From positions 146,278,859 through 146,342,858 of the forward strand of contig CM060171.1 of assembly GCA_030549775.1 (NCBI GenBank): a stretch of 64,000 nucleotides of DNA. Direction: 5' to 3'. Within the stretch, counting starts at the first letter, position 1. Each line of letters begins with the position of its first letter. The DNA comes from Tamarix chinensis. Taxonomy: Eukaryota; Streptophyta; Magnoliopsida; Caryophyllales; Tamaricaceae. The position numbers and the translations under genes were made by a program. Positions 1 through 11,647 of the stretch are shown piece after piece. A model generated the notes under the pieces. It was given only the letters and a program-made list of their open reading frames with translations. It was not told the DNA's origin and did no database searches.

Positions 1-1297
1 AAATAAGCTAAATTGAAATAATCTAATTCGAACCCTACTCATACTTAGAAAGAAATTTGATAATGACTCGACTCAAACTTACTCAACCTAAAATAACCTA
101 ACTCGAACTCGACCTAGACCCAAATATAATTCCAAACTAAAGTTAATTTTGTTTGTAAATGTAACATTTTACCTAATACAAATTACTACATAAATATCAA
201 TCAAACAAGCGGTTGAAGTCATGGTTGTGATTGCATCATGGTAATAGGGTGACTTTTTTTTCACAATAAATGTTAGCAAATATCAATCGATATCCAATAT
301 TTTGCCAATATAGAGGTGATAAATATGTAATTTTTGAAATGGGCTCCTTCTAAAAATTTAGTATCCCGCCAAACCCAAAAACTATGAAATTACAGCCAAT
401 ATACAATTGTGGTACTACTATTTCATTGTATGACATCAATAAACCACCTTATTGATAAAATTATATGCAAAAAAAATTAATAATATGCAACTCATACACC
501 AACAAATAAAATAAAACTCCTAAGATTGTTTTATCTTCAATTTATTTTTAATACCACATTAGATCATATTAGATCATAGAAATTTCTATTATTATTAGTA
601 TCATAAATAAAAAAATTATAATTATAAATATTATAATAATGACAATAATAAAATTTATATATGAATTTCTACTAATACTGATAATTATTATATTTCTAAA
701 GATGATAACAATAATTATTATTAACTATAAAAATAATAATAATTATAATAATTAACATAATAATTAAAATTATATATACTATACTATTTATAACTATATT
801 TATAACAATATTTATAATAATAAAAATGCTTTATTATTATTATTATTATCACCATCATCATCACCATTATTACATATATTATGATAATAAGTACTATAAT
901 AAGTATAGCAATAATAATAAATCACAACATTGAATAAATTCATTATGTTAAACTTATAACAATTAATGTCAATATAAAATTTAAATTGAATTGACCTAAC
1001 TCAAACTCAATACGATTCAGAGTATGTAGGCTCTAATAAAAAAGATTCAAATTTTATCTAAATCAAAGTTTGTATACCCAAATCAAACCTAAACTAGAAA
1101 AAACCCAATGGGTAAGACTCACACCTAACCCAATATTCTCTTGAACTGACCTAACACGAATTTGACTAGAATTATTTTTAACCCTAATTGGATGCAAACC
1201 CGAGGGACGCATGACCCAAATGCATAGCAATCTCATCTTTAACTTAATTCAAATTGATTTGACCCAAACCCAACTCGTTTGACCCATTTACCACCTT
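1..1297 (-). mobile_element. Degenerate repeat G1, reaches the left window edge
   Basis: The stretch is rich in the words AACCCAAAC and GACCCAAA and has an AT-rich core (about 560-930) with TAA and TTA runs. Its right end reads, on the minus strand, AAGGTGGTAAATGGGTCA. This closely matches the left end of the segment at 1823, so the two look like inverted copies of one family. Ends of the form RAGGTGG near the terminus resemble non-autonomous hAT elements, but the other terminus lies outside the window and no target duplication can be tested. No coding capacity is visible. Confidence 0.35.
833..876. repeat. TTA/TCA trinucleotide microsatellite
   Basis: A run of TTA units passes into CAT/CAC units inside the AT-rich core of repeat G1. 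It is imperfect and non-coding. Confidence 0.6.
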
Positions 1298-1756
1298 CAA
1301 GTATTACTAGAATAATGTATTACCCCATCTATTTATAAAAGAAGCTATTATTCAGTGGAAAATGTTATTTTAGAAAAGTTGTGGCCTTCTTTTTATTTTT
1401 TTCCTTACTTTTTTTCCCTTCCCTCTTGTTATATTAATTTTTACTTAATTTGTCAATAAATGATATAATTGTAATATTAAGAGTAAATAAATTATCTTCT
1501 AAAATAATATGTAAATTGCTATAAAGATTTTCTTTTACAAAATGAAGGGGTATTAAGTATCTATTAAATAGTGGGACGAGTATCTAATAGATTATCAAAT
1601 TAATAATGAAATAAAAATATTCATCAATCATAATCAAATTTGACATGGGATGACATGATGAACTTCACTCACTAGAAAATTTTAACTTGAAGACTAGAAG
1701 AAAAAAAAGTTACTAGTCAAAAATGGTATATGTTGTTTGTTGTCTAAAAAAGTACT
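1298..1756. other. Intergenic DNA between G1 and element F
   Basis: AT-rich DNA with no ORF, no recognised repeat end and no structural RNA that I can support. Confidence 0.4.
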
Positions 1757-1822
1757 TGATCGCAGTCTAACTATTTCTATAGAGTCTCATGCAGCACTTG
1801 TTTAATCACAACTTTTGTGTAA

Positions 1823-3158
1823 GGCCAGAGGTGGCAAAGGGGTCATACGGATTGAGTCAATTTGGATCGGGTTAAAATTAGATTACTATGCAATCAGGTC
1901 TGGTTTGGGTTTGGGTTTGGGTTTGGGTGCCATTTGGGTTCAAATCCAATTCAGGTAACATTGATTTAGGTCAAGTATGTATTGGGTCATGTTATTTCGG
2001 GTCGAAAGAATATCGGGTCATATTCAGGTTTAACATGTTGTGTTTGTTCGATTTGGGTTCGATTTAGGTCTACAAAATTCGGATCGGATCGGATGTATTC
2101 GAGTCTATAGAACTCGAGGCGTATTAAATTTTGGCCAAGTTAATTCCATTTAGAATTTATATTGAAATTAATTTTTATCTATTTAATATAGATAATAAAT
2201 TAAATTTTGTGATTAATTATTATTGTTCTTCTTATTATAGTAATTTTTATCATAATATATATAATGATATAACAAATTGTTATCATAAAATATGTAATAA
2301 TAATACAAAATTATCATCATTATTAGTATTATTATTATAGTTATTGCTATAAATACAATTATAAATATTATTATAGACATAAGTACAATGAGTGTTAAAA
2401 AAAACTTATAATTATCATGTTAATTATAATAGTTATTGTTGTTATTATACTTTACTATTGTTGTTGTTGTCGTCTTTAGAAATATAATAATCATTATCAT
2501 ATCTAGGAGTGCAAAAATAAATTTTACTACTATTATTATAATATATGTTACAATTATTTATTTATAATTATGATTTTTATTTTATAATGATTATAATTAT
2601 AAGAATAATAGAATTTTATATGATTTAATCTGATTGATGCTAATATGATATTAAATAAAGAAAGTAGAAAAGAGTCTTACTAGTTTTTTTTATTTATTGT
2701 TAAATGAGTTTCATATTTTTGTTTATATAAAAATTTATTAATAAGATAGTTTATTGATGTTTATGCATCAATTTATATGAGATAAAATTACCTCTTTTTT
2801 ATTATCAAAATTAACTTTAGATTGGATCAAATTTGGATTTATATCTAAGTATGGGTTGAATTTGAGTCTTGTCGTTTTAGGCTGGGTAGGTTTGGAATAG
2901 GTCATAATCGGGTTGGGTCATTATTAAATTCTATCTTGGTATGAGTCCGGCTCTATTTTTGCTGTGTTATTTTGATTTGGGCCATTTCGGGTACAAGTCA
3001 CAATCAGGTTAATTAAATCCATGTCGGATTTGGATTAATTCAAGTTGTTTTATATTTTCAGGTCAAGATCGAGTTTAATTTTTTGGGTCCAAATCAAGTT
3101 TCAAATCAAGTAATTTGGGTCAGTCGCTCAAGTGAGGTCAATTTTGCTAGGTTTATGT
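1823..3158 (+). mobile_element. Degenerate repeat G2 inserted in the F LTR
   Basis: It interrupts the F LTR, because the sequence on either side joins to match the uninterrupted copy at 24990-25030. It starts CAGAGGTGGCAAAGGGGTCA, the inverted equivalent of the right end of G1. It contains four TTTGGG units at 1909-1928, many GGGTC/GGTTC words and an AT-rich core (about 2140-2620). The right end, read in reverse, is only weakly similar to the left end. A hAT-like non-autonomous element is my best reading. The target duplication is not clear. Confidence 0.4.
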
Positions 3159-3749
3159 GAAGTTAAGTCAAGTAAGTATAACCCAAATTAGCAAGATAAG
3201 GGTAGGAGTAAAATGGAACACAAGATAATTGTGAAGAAGGAAGTTTTGTATTACCATAGAATGAGGATAAAGGTTGAAACGCCCCCATTTTTAAGTTCAC
3301 TACTGAAAAATTTTGTTAAAACATGTTGCATAAGTAGAAAATACTTTTAAAAAAATAGAGGGTTGCTGTCATACCTACATACGTTAGACGTATGCTACCT
3401 ACCCTATATCAGATACAAGGATAAACCAACAAAACACTAAAACATTAGAGTGCACAAATAATTATTTAATTAAAACGATTCCAAAATATTTACAACAAGC
3501 GACCCTAACGAGTTCCGATAAAATCGTTGCAGAATACATATTAAAAGTATGGAATTATAAAACATAGGTTGGGGCATGAGGCCCAAAATAAATACCATGG
3601 TCCTCCATGGACCCCACTAAAACCTTCCAGATGTCCTCGCTCAAAAGCCCCAACCCAACTGAGGTAAGCCCTTTATTGGTCATCCCCAAAAACTTACACA
3701 TGGTCCTCTACTCATGAGAATGAGTAAGTGACCAAGCAAATGGATACAT

Positions 3750-3766
3750 CAGTATGCTACATACTG
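3750..3766. other. Conserved CAGTA/TACTG hairpin, copy in LTR A
   Basis: CAGTA and TACTG are separated by a 7-base loop, next to ACTCA read in reverse. The same structure occurs in the LTRs at 23934, 41795 and 54897. Confidence 0.6.
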
Positions 3767-4267
3767 AGTAAGACAAGTTGCTCCATCAATGTACACAAGC
3801 ATGCTTATTTAACATAATGTATGACATGCATCATGGTAGGACTTTATGCATACAAGTAAGAGTGCACAACACATGTCATCATATTCAACATGATCATAGT
3901 ATAAACATCATGCTTAGGATACCATGCACTTTCACATAACACTTACATGAGCAATAGCATAGAGTAGCCCAACAACCCCTAGGGTTATTTACATTTATTC
4001 AGTTTCATTAAGATATGCCACCCATTTATCCATGTAAGATATAGGTCAATCACCGCAATTAATATTCTATACCATAACTGGTTAATCAAGTACATAAACC
4101 AACTCAAACCATTTCATTACTTTCATTATATAGCCAATTGACAACCATTCATTTGATTATAATTCATAATTATTAACCAATAATTACCTAAAATATTTCA
4201 TTATCATCGAGCGACGGACTATGCAGCACCCCACGGTCTAACATACCATAGAAGCCTATCCAAAAAG

Positions 4268-4372
4268 GGACATTAAGTCTAGAACGAAGTCGATCACCAA
4301 GTGGACATAAGTCCAGGCTGAAGCCAATCACCACAATGGACATAAGTCCAAGCCGAAGCCAACCACCTAAGT
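4268..4372. repeat. Three tandem 35-bp repeats with a GGAC/GTCC hairpin
   Basis: Units run 4268-4302, 4303-4337 and 4338-4372. Each opens with GGACATAAGTCC or a close variant (first unit GGACATTAAGTCT), which can fold as GGAC-ATAA-GTCC. The array lies 0.5 kb from the conserved hairpin of LTR A. Confidence 0.85.
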
Positions 4373-5826
4373 AACCAAACCCTTTAGTATCGATACCCTC
4401 TAGTATATTATTAGTGTCTAAAGTAGTTAAGACATCGGGACCTCTTAAGATCTAGCCCAAAGGCAGGCTAAACCCTGGTAGCTAATCAAGGATCGGGTAA
4501 CCCAAACCCATACTCGACTCAACTTTCTTTTTCTTTAAGTGATTAGTATTTTATTCACAATGATGGGTGACCATACAAGGCCCATACAAGCAACTAAGGT
4601 ATATTCCCGTCTTAAACAATATTAATCCTTTCATTTCCATTTTTCCCAACCATGAGGGTATCCAATTACCTTTGGCTAAATTTAGTTATATCCACCATAT
4701 GGTTTAAATCGTACCCTTGCTTATTTCCATTACTCTTATCTCCATATTATCACTTATCTTAAGTGAAGTACACCTTTAGCCTTTACATCACTCATAATGT
4801 GTGCCATAATAGATGATCCATTTTAATCCCTTAATTAGGCAAATAATCCATATTAAAATCTATATTTTATCCCATTAATAATCATGGTACAACCCCAAAC
4901 ATAACCCTCAAGCATAACCAAACCACAAGGAAACAAATCATGTAAACCAGTTGATCGGTTTGGGTTAACTAGTCGATCAATTTAACTCAACCAAACCATG
5001 CTTTCCTCAAACTGGTTAATCAGTTTGGGCAAACCAATAAACTATTCATAAACTAGTCGATCAATTTTTCTAAACCAATCGATGGGTTTAAGTAGAGAGA
5101 AAGACCAAGGTCTCTGCAAGAGTACCAGTCGATGGGTTGGGTCAACCAGTCGACTATTCTAGGAATCAGTTGATTGTTTGCCCTACAACAACATTAATTC
5201 ACAAATTTCGTGTAGATTCTTGCATAAAAATCATTTTTAACTATATTAGAACATGTATCAACATCAACTAACATATTTCTAACTACATTATCATGCATTT
5301 CATACCATAACATCATCATAGCCTATTTTATTCATTTTCATGCTCATTACTCAATTTATGTCATTTAAGTAGGCAATCCATGCATACAACTATGATTCTT
5401 CATAACAAAATGTATCAACAAACCAAGATATCACCTTTCATGTATAAACACATGCTAAACACTTTCAGAGCAAGAATTACTTACTTGATGCAGGCTAAAT
5501 TTCCTTAAAAAAATAAAGAATTTCTAAATTTGCGAAACTTCAACTCTTAAAACCTTAATAGATAAAATCTTAACTCAGGAAAACATGAAGATATTAGGAC
5601 ATACCCTTGAGAAAAAATATGGAAAAACTCAATTGGACCACTCAATCTTTTTCCAAAATCTAACTATGCCTTGCTTAACAATTAAAATAAGATAGATCTA
5701 GAGATAGGATAGGGAGAGTGTGCAAAATAAATTGGCAGGTTCTTGAGTGTAGAAGTAGAGAGGAGAATGAAGAACTTAGGGGAGTTCAGTGATTGAAAGA
5801 AAGTGAATTAGAGGGATGATTGGGGT

Positions 5827-5834
5827 TATTTATA
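5827..5834 (-). promoter_or_regulatory. Predicted TATA box of LTR A
   Basis: TATAAATA on the minus strand, followed downstream by pyrimidine-rich DNA. The same octamer stands at the matching place in LTRs B, D and E. Confidence 0.5.
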
Positions 5835-7013
5835 GCTAATCAGTCAAAAGGAAATAAAGAGATCTCGAAAGGAAACTCAAAACCATACCATTGACAGTTT
5901 GAATTCGATCAGAATGGACGGATCTGTCTAGGATTTGCTAACCTAGTCTTCTGAGCTCAATTGGTGACTCTAGGGAACTCGAGTGAAATAAGCCAAAATT
6001 ATCATATATAAATGAAGAAATGGGAGGTCATCGTGGAAGGAATATTCTAACTGCTCAGAAGAACACTTGAGGTAGAAGCAATCGATCTCAGAATTAGGCA
6101 GAAGTGAGAGGAGGAAGAAGATAATGGTTGAGGTCATCTCTCTCCCTCACTTGTCTTAATTGACCTCTAGAATAAATCAAAGCAATATTTTGGGTTAAAC
6201 ACATCATGAAAATGGTTAGAAATCTTTTAGGGAAAATCGATTACATTTTAGCATAAGGAATTTTTCTAGAAAAATCAAATTCAAAAAAATGACTAGCTCG
6301 ACAAATCAGCCAATCAGTTTGGGTCTACCAGTCGACCGTTCGTTCACCAATCGATCAATTTCCCCTAACCGATTGATTTTTTTGTCAAATAATCTAATTT
6401 GGCTAAAATGGAAAACCAGTTAATTAGTTCATAAAGCCAGTCAATGGGTTTGCTTCTAAAACTCAATAAAATTCATTTTCCAACATGATTCCAAATTGAA
6501 TCATAACATTAAATTAAAATTAAAGGTCTAAAAATTGATAAAAATTCTCATCCATCTATTACACAAAAGTGTGGAGTATTACAAAGGTAGATAGATTACA
6601 ACACTTAGGACCTCTTGGATAATGGGAGTTAATGGGGTGCCCCTCTATTTATAGTTAAGGTCCCCTTAGCCCCTTCCAAAAAAGATAAGGTTCTAAAATT
6701 TCCACACAATACAAGATAATTCTAAATATTTCTCTTTTAAATTATTCTGACATCTTCCTAAAATTAAGAATCTAGAGCATTCCCTTAAAATATCTCCAAT
6801 GTACAAGAGTATTATAGAACATTCCACTTCCTTCCCCTTTATTCTAAAATATTCTATATTATTCCATACATATCTAGAATTTTTTAGGACACCCTAGAAA
6901 ATCCTAGAATGTAATAGATCTCTCTTGCACTTGTCTACCAATTTGAGAGTTTGGGATGCATCTATCTTGGTCTTAATCCATCCTTTTGGGATCAAATTTG
7001 TTACTCCATGACA

Positions 7014-7027
7014 CTCTCCTCCACCTA
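7014..7027 (-). other. Polypurine tract of element F
   Basis: The minus strand reads AGGTGGAGGAGAG directly before the LTR start TGTCATGG, the usual position of a polypurine tract that primes plus-strand synthesis. Confidence 0.55.
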
Positions 7028-7269
7028 AATTCACAATGCCCTCGTTCTGAATATTTACAATATCCCTTACCTTTTATTTCTATAACCTCTTAGAGATAGA
7101 GGTTGTTGATTCCACAATCCTAGGGCTATCTCAATTCCATTCATTCCCCTTGAGTTGCATCTCATCCTTCGGATGGTTTTGACCTTCAACAAGGACTTAC
7201 TTCCTTTCATGTTTGAGTCCCAAAGGAGCTCCACCATTAACGATTCCTCTACATCAAATATGAAAAGGG

Positions 7270-7440
7270 TCTAATATTTGGGCATCACTCATGCTTTGGA
7301 AGTGTTAAAGAAGTATTGGCCCAATATTTTAAGATAGTAATCCAGATCTATCACTATGAAATCCATCTTCTTCTTCCAAGCACCCCCAATCTTGATGGGT
7401 ACATCTTGGGTGATTTCATGTACTGGTTGTGGGCTATATT
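7270..7440 (-). pseudogene. Gypsy retropepsin fragment (element F)
   Basis: The minus-strand translation shows a run around VPIKIGGAWKKKMDF and then YYLKILGQYFF. This resembles the second half of gypsy proteases, where the family has a hydrophobic strand followed by VILGxxFL. The upstream catalytic DTG/DSG is not visible, the frame is broken, and reverse transcriptase does not follow: the LTR starts 250 bp on. It is a relic with no expected product. Confidence 0.45.
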
Positions 7441-7679
7441 TCATTGTCTTGATGTTGGACATATTCCCTTCAATTCTTAACTTGTGCTTCTAATATAACC
7501 CCAAAGACATGAATTTTTTGGTTTCCCTTGTACCTACTAGTGCCACAGTTAGTTTGCCATAAATTTCCATATCCACATAATCTATCCCTTCACCTTGTTT
7601 TCTTATGGGAATGGATTGAACTATGTACAAGTGTTGTATGGTTCCCATGCATTATGGCTCCTCATCACCAAACTTGTGT

Positions 7680-7790
7680 TATTCCTCATTCCTCTTGCAT
7701 ACTAATGCTACAGGGTTTCCCCTTTGTGGACAATCCTTAGCCCCATACGGCTTTCCACAAAGGAAACAACTCGAGTTCTTTTGACTATTT
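7680..7790 (-). pseudogene. Gag zinc-knuckle fragment (element F)
   Basis: One minus-strand frame reads CFLCGKPYGAKDCPQR, a CCHC-type knuckle as found near the end of gypsy Gag. The histidine position is not clearly kept. The frame runs into a stop soon after (EE*). Gag binds element RNA through this motif; here it is a remnant lying in the order expected before the protease fragment. Confidence 0.5.
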
Positions 7791-7859
7791 CCTTCTGCAT
7801 GTCTTAACAATTTTATGTTTTCTGTTTTTAGGGGAAAATGGAAAGGTAAGACGGATTAA

Positions 7860-8736
7860 ATAGAAAAAATCACCAAGTTTAAAAGCATGATGATCGGGTA
7901 TTATTAGTGTTAACTTTTGTAATTGTAGTAGAATAGGGGTTATCAAACCGTAGTTAAGTTGAGTCCAATAGCTAGTCCATTTTATTTTATTTTCATTATT
8001 TTTTGATATTAGTAATATCTTGTGGGTGTGTTTATAAGCAGCCGATGATGATAATGTTCTAAAGCCGTTGATATTATTCTTAAGCTTGACAGTGTTGAAC
8101 CTGTCCTCTCATCCTTGGGGAACCCAAACTGCCACCCTTAAGACTAAATGAAAATGGAGTCCACCTTCTTAAACCATTTTAAAAACTTGGAACATGGATT
8201 GCTCTATTTAGTTCGGCCTAATCCATGACCCATGCTTGCCCTCTCTCTTTTCGGTGGGACTTTGGCTCAACTTCACCCGGCCCACCTTACTTACCCGTGT
8301 GTTTTTCCTATCTTTCTCTAACCCTATCTTCTTCGGTCTTCCTCTTTTTCTCAAACCATTCTATCTCTCTCTCTAATGACCCTTCTCTTCAACTCTTCAT
8401 CTCTGCATGTTCCCCTTCCTATGTTTTCAAAATTAGAAGATGAAGAACCTTAGTTCTTCCCTTCCAAATGTCTGAGGCAGTTAATCTTTTATCATTGTAT
8501 TTAGGTGTCTCACCTTCCTTTTTGTTGAGCAGATATTCATATATATAATCATCTATAATAGAGCGAGGGGGAATTTTGTGATTTATGGTATTATGAAATC
8601 ATAAGGTTAAGCGTTTTATTGCTAAAAATGTCGACTACTGCGACAAACACGGAGATTACTCCGCATTTGGGGAGAAATATTACATTCTCACAACCTCATT
8701 TGGTGAATCGATTACATTTCAGCGAGTTGGGTTTGT
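7860..8736 (+). other. Unassigned segment between F gag and Athila 1 LTR
   Basis: It has no match to other parts of the window. It contains a pyrimidine-rich stretch (8300-8420, TCTCTCTCTC), an AG-rich start-like region near 8560 and a short ORF starting ATG at 8619 or 8628 that runs on into the Athila LTR as an ORF of 93 codons. The start of the Athila 5' LTR is missing here. The segment may be a further transposon fragment, possibly an LTR plus leader of another element, but I cannot identify it. Confidence 0.3.
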
Positions 8737-9909
8737 TTCAAAAGGAAAGAGGAAAAGAAGTAAGGAGCACATCAAGAGAACATGCAATCAATGAAAGAAA
8801 ATACCAAAAATGGAGAACAAATCTCCTAGGATATTTTGTGCTAAAGTTTCAAAAAAAGAAAGCAAAGAAGGAAGAAACATGGTACCTCCATGTTTATTAA
8901 CACTGGGGGTGCGTGTTTTTTCATCAAAGCAAGAAATTGTATTTTTTAAATTTTAGCAGGTTCAAGAAAAAGAACACAATACCCCCATATTTTACAAACA
9001 TGGACCATGGTTCTCTAAAATTATGTAACTGCTCATGCAAGCTTCTTCCTGATATATTTTTATTATTTCCATGTTGTGTTATTAATTATCCATAGTAATT
9101 ATTAAGTATTGAATTAAATCTTGTGTTGCTATAATTATGAATATGATAGCCTAAGTTAGTAGAGGATAAGAGGAATAAGTGATGGGATTAGGGTTTCTGA
9201 TATGAAATATAACTTTTATTTAAGATTCTAAGTGTAATCTAATTAAATGAATAGATAGAATTGAACGATTTGGTATTGTAGATTATAAGTTTGAACTAAT
9301 TAGATTGATCACCTCATTAGTCTAAATTCTAATCAAAGCTAAGATGATGAAATTAATAGGTATTTTTTTTATTATCATCACCGGAGTAGCAAAAGGTTAA
9401 TCATTAATCTTGTCTATTAATTCATATAATTGCATGATCCAAGCACGTGTGATTATGGTTGTAGTTGATCAATTTGTGTTCGTAATGGTACCATTAATTG
9501 AATACAATGTTCTTAACCTAAGTTATTAATTGGTTAGACAGTATATTGAGAGCTTATTCAATTTACTAGAATTGAAGGAGAGTAAGGAAATGAAATATTG
9601 TGAGTTTCCATAGGTCAAAATTAGAGCAATTAGAATTAATATTCTCTAGATAATTATTTGATGTCCTAAATCCATAATTGATTATCTCCCATCCTTATCC
9701 ATTCATTAGTGAGTAAAGCATTTGATTACTTCTCAATAATATAGAATTTAGTGATAGAAGTTTATACTATTAGATAAATGGGGTTTCAACATTAATCACA
9801 AAATTCTTGATTATAAACAATTCATTATAAGTTCAACTCCTACTTTTCATTTACTACGTATTTGAAATTAGGACTTATTTGTTAAATTTGTTGTACATAC
9901 AACAGTGTA
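8737..9909 (+). repeat. 5' LTR of Athila 1 (start truncated)
   Basis: It matches 19440-20519 from the AAGAAAAGAAG region onward, through the segment TTTACAAACATGGA and to the shared end GTACATACRACAGTG. The first 130 bp or so of the 3' LTR have no counterpart here, so the 5' end was lost or replaced by the unassigned segment to its left. Confidence 0.7.
8875..8895. other. Perfect 8-bp hairpin in Athila 1 LTR
   Basis: AAACATGG and CCATGTTT are separated by TACCT. The 3' LTR copy near 19600 keeps the arms with one change (AAACACGG). Related words recur in the tandem array at 15459-15740. Confidence 0.6.
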
Positions 9910-9918
9910 CCAAATTTT

Positions 9919-9936
9919 TGGTACCATTACCGGGGA
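9919..9936 (+). other. Primer binding site of Athila 1 (tRNA-Asp type)
   Basis: TGGTACCATTACCGGGGA starts 9 bases after the LTR end. It resembles the Athila primer site TGGCGCCGTTGCCGGGGA with four transitions, three of them at CpG or neighbouring positions, as expected for methylated, decayed DNA. Confidence 0.75.
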
Positions 9937-10099
9937 ATAGCATTTATAATCTTTATTTATGTTTTTAATGTTCCTTTTTTTTTTAATAATATCTTCAAGT
10001 GTACTTATCTTCTTTAATTGTGTGTGATCCTCAAGCATTCGCATTTGAGTTTGTTTGCTATTAAGCATAGAGAACTAATCATCATTCTAATAGACCCAA

Positions 10100-11640
10100 A
10101 TTCTTCATCTTTTATTGAAAACCGAACAATAAGGAGATTGGAATACGGCTGTCATATTCCATAACCTTTTAAAAAAATTCCACTCATTCAGAGGAAGATC
10201 ATATAGAGGATTTCACCTTGTCAAATAGATCCACATATGGTAGATCATCAAACTCTCAAGGAGCTAGTTGCTCCTATTTTTAACCCTAACCTTTTATGTA
10301 TTAATTATCTTAAAGAGCATGATACTTGGGAGATCAAACCTAGTTTAATCTATTCTTTGTCCATTTTTACAAAAATTCAGGGATAAAAACTCAATGGGTT
10401 CAGGATGTTTCCAAGATCCCAACAAGTTTCTTAAGGAATTTCATATCGCATGTTCTAGTATGAAAGTGCTTGGAATAAGTATAGAATAACTTAAACTAAA
10501 ATATTTTCCTTGTGCTTTGGTTGATGCAGCCAAAGAATGGTTGTATGGCTTACTAGTGGGCTCTATGGACACTTAGGCTTATATGCAAAAGGTTTTCTTG
10601 AAAAATACTTTCCCTCATCTAGAGCAACTAACATAAGAAAATATATGCGTTATTAGGCAAGATGGAGGAGATTCCTTGCATGAGTATTGGGAATGTTTTG
10701 TAAAGTTTATGTGGTAGTTTCCCCAATCACCAAATTAGTAGAAATTGTTGATACAATGCTTTTATGAAGGATTATATCCTATGGATTGAAACATAATATA
10801 TGCTGCTAGTGGGGGTGAATTGGTTGGCAAAAACCCTGCTGAAGCTAAAAGATTAATTGCTAACATGGCATCTAACTCTCAATACAATACTAGGGGAAGT
10901 ATTTATGTGTCTCAATAGGTGAAAAAGGCTATTATCTCTAAACTAAAAGCACAAAGTATTAAATTTGACATCTCTAGTAGAGAAAGTAGTTAGTGACTAA
11001 ATTCCTGCACATGTATGTAGAATTTGTTCTTTTACCAAACATCCTACTGATATGTGTCCAACATTGTAGGAATAACAACAAGTCTAGATCCAAATGATCA
11101 CCCGAACCTAAGGTACAAGAACAATCAACAAAGTGGTAGTTCATATTTCTAGCCACCAGCTTATCAAAATCAACAAGGTCCAAATCCACCTCCTGGATTC
11201 TTTCAAGTTCCACCAAATCAAACAAGACCACCATTTCAATCATTACCTCCACCACAAGTTCAACAACCATCAGGAAGAATACCTTTGGAAGACTTGGTGA
11301 AATCTTTGGCTACCAACACATTGTAGTTTCAACATGAAAAATGAAATGGTATCAAGAACTTGGAGAATCAAGTGAGTCAATTGGCAGAGTCTATAGGAAA
11401 ATTAAAAGCACAAAGGTCCTCAAATTTCCCTTTTCAAATAATAAGGAACCCTAGATAAAATTCTAGTGCTATCACAACTCGAAGTGGTAAACAATTGGCA
11501 GGTCCTATATAAGCATGTTAAGAGATAGAAACAAGCAAAGAAGAGGATGAGACAGTTGTTGAGAAATAACAACTTGAAAATCATCCATAGGTAAATAAAA
11601 ATGATTTTTCCATTCCTATTAAAATTACTACTCCTTTTCC
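10100..11640 (+). pseudogene. Athila 1 gag relic
   Basis: Plus-strand reading across frames gives typical Gag pieces: a DPNKFLKEFHIACSSMKVLG stretch, then FPCALVDAAKEWLYGL (the family has a hydrophobic LxxxAxxWL helix), then a SGGELVGKNPAEAKRLIANM helix. Later comes a proline- and glutamine-rich linker at 11150-11280. Gag forms the capsid shell of the virus-like particle. There are many in-frame stops (for example near 10460, 10520 and 10570) and frameshifts, so nothing functional is expected. Confidence 0.7.
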
Positions 11641-11647
11641 ATGTAGG

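Larger units (their letters stand above)
3275..6583 (-). mobile_element. Solo LTR A (gypsy-type), minus strand
   Basis: The 3309-bp segment starts TGAAACGCCCCC and ends GGAGTATTACA. It is flanked on both sides by AAGGT (3270-3274 and 6584-6588), a perfect 5-bp target duplication. Orientation is set by its end near 3275, which in reverse reads as a diverged version of the last 50 bases of solo LTRs B and C, and by a minus-strand TATA box. There is no internal region, primer site or pol, so it is a solo LTR left by recombination. A 3.3-kb LTR is long; lengths like this are known in some gypsy lineages. It contains 3 x 35-bp repeats and a conserved short hairpin. Confidence 0.82.
1757..7013 (-). 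repeat. 3' LTR of element F, split by two insertions
   Basis: The parts at about 1757-1822, 3159-3274 and 6584-7013 together match the LTR at 24947-25334. Shared stretches include the CATGCAGCACTTG region, the AATGGAACACAAG region and the run TTCTAGATTATTCCATAC. On the minus strand the LTR starts TGTCATGGAG at 7013, directly after a purine tract, which marks it as a 3' LTR. The right-hand part is about 430 bp. The left end has lost a clear terminal dinucleotide, so its position is accurate only to about ten bases. Confidence 0.6.

Noticed and set aside
1905..1930. Four TTTGGG units, telomere-like
   Set aside because: The plant telomere unit is TTTAGGG. This is TTTGGG, only four copies, inside a GGGTC-rich transposon.
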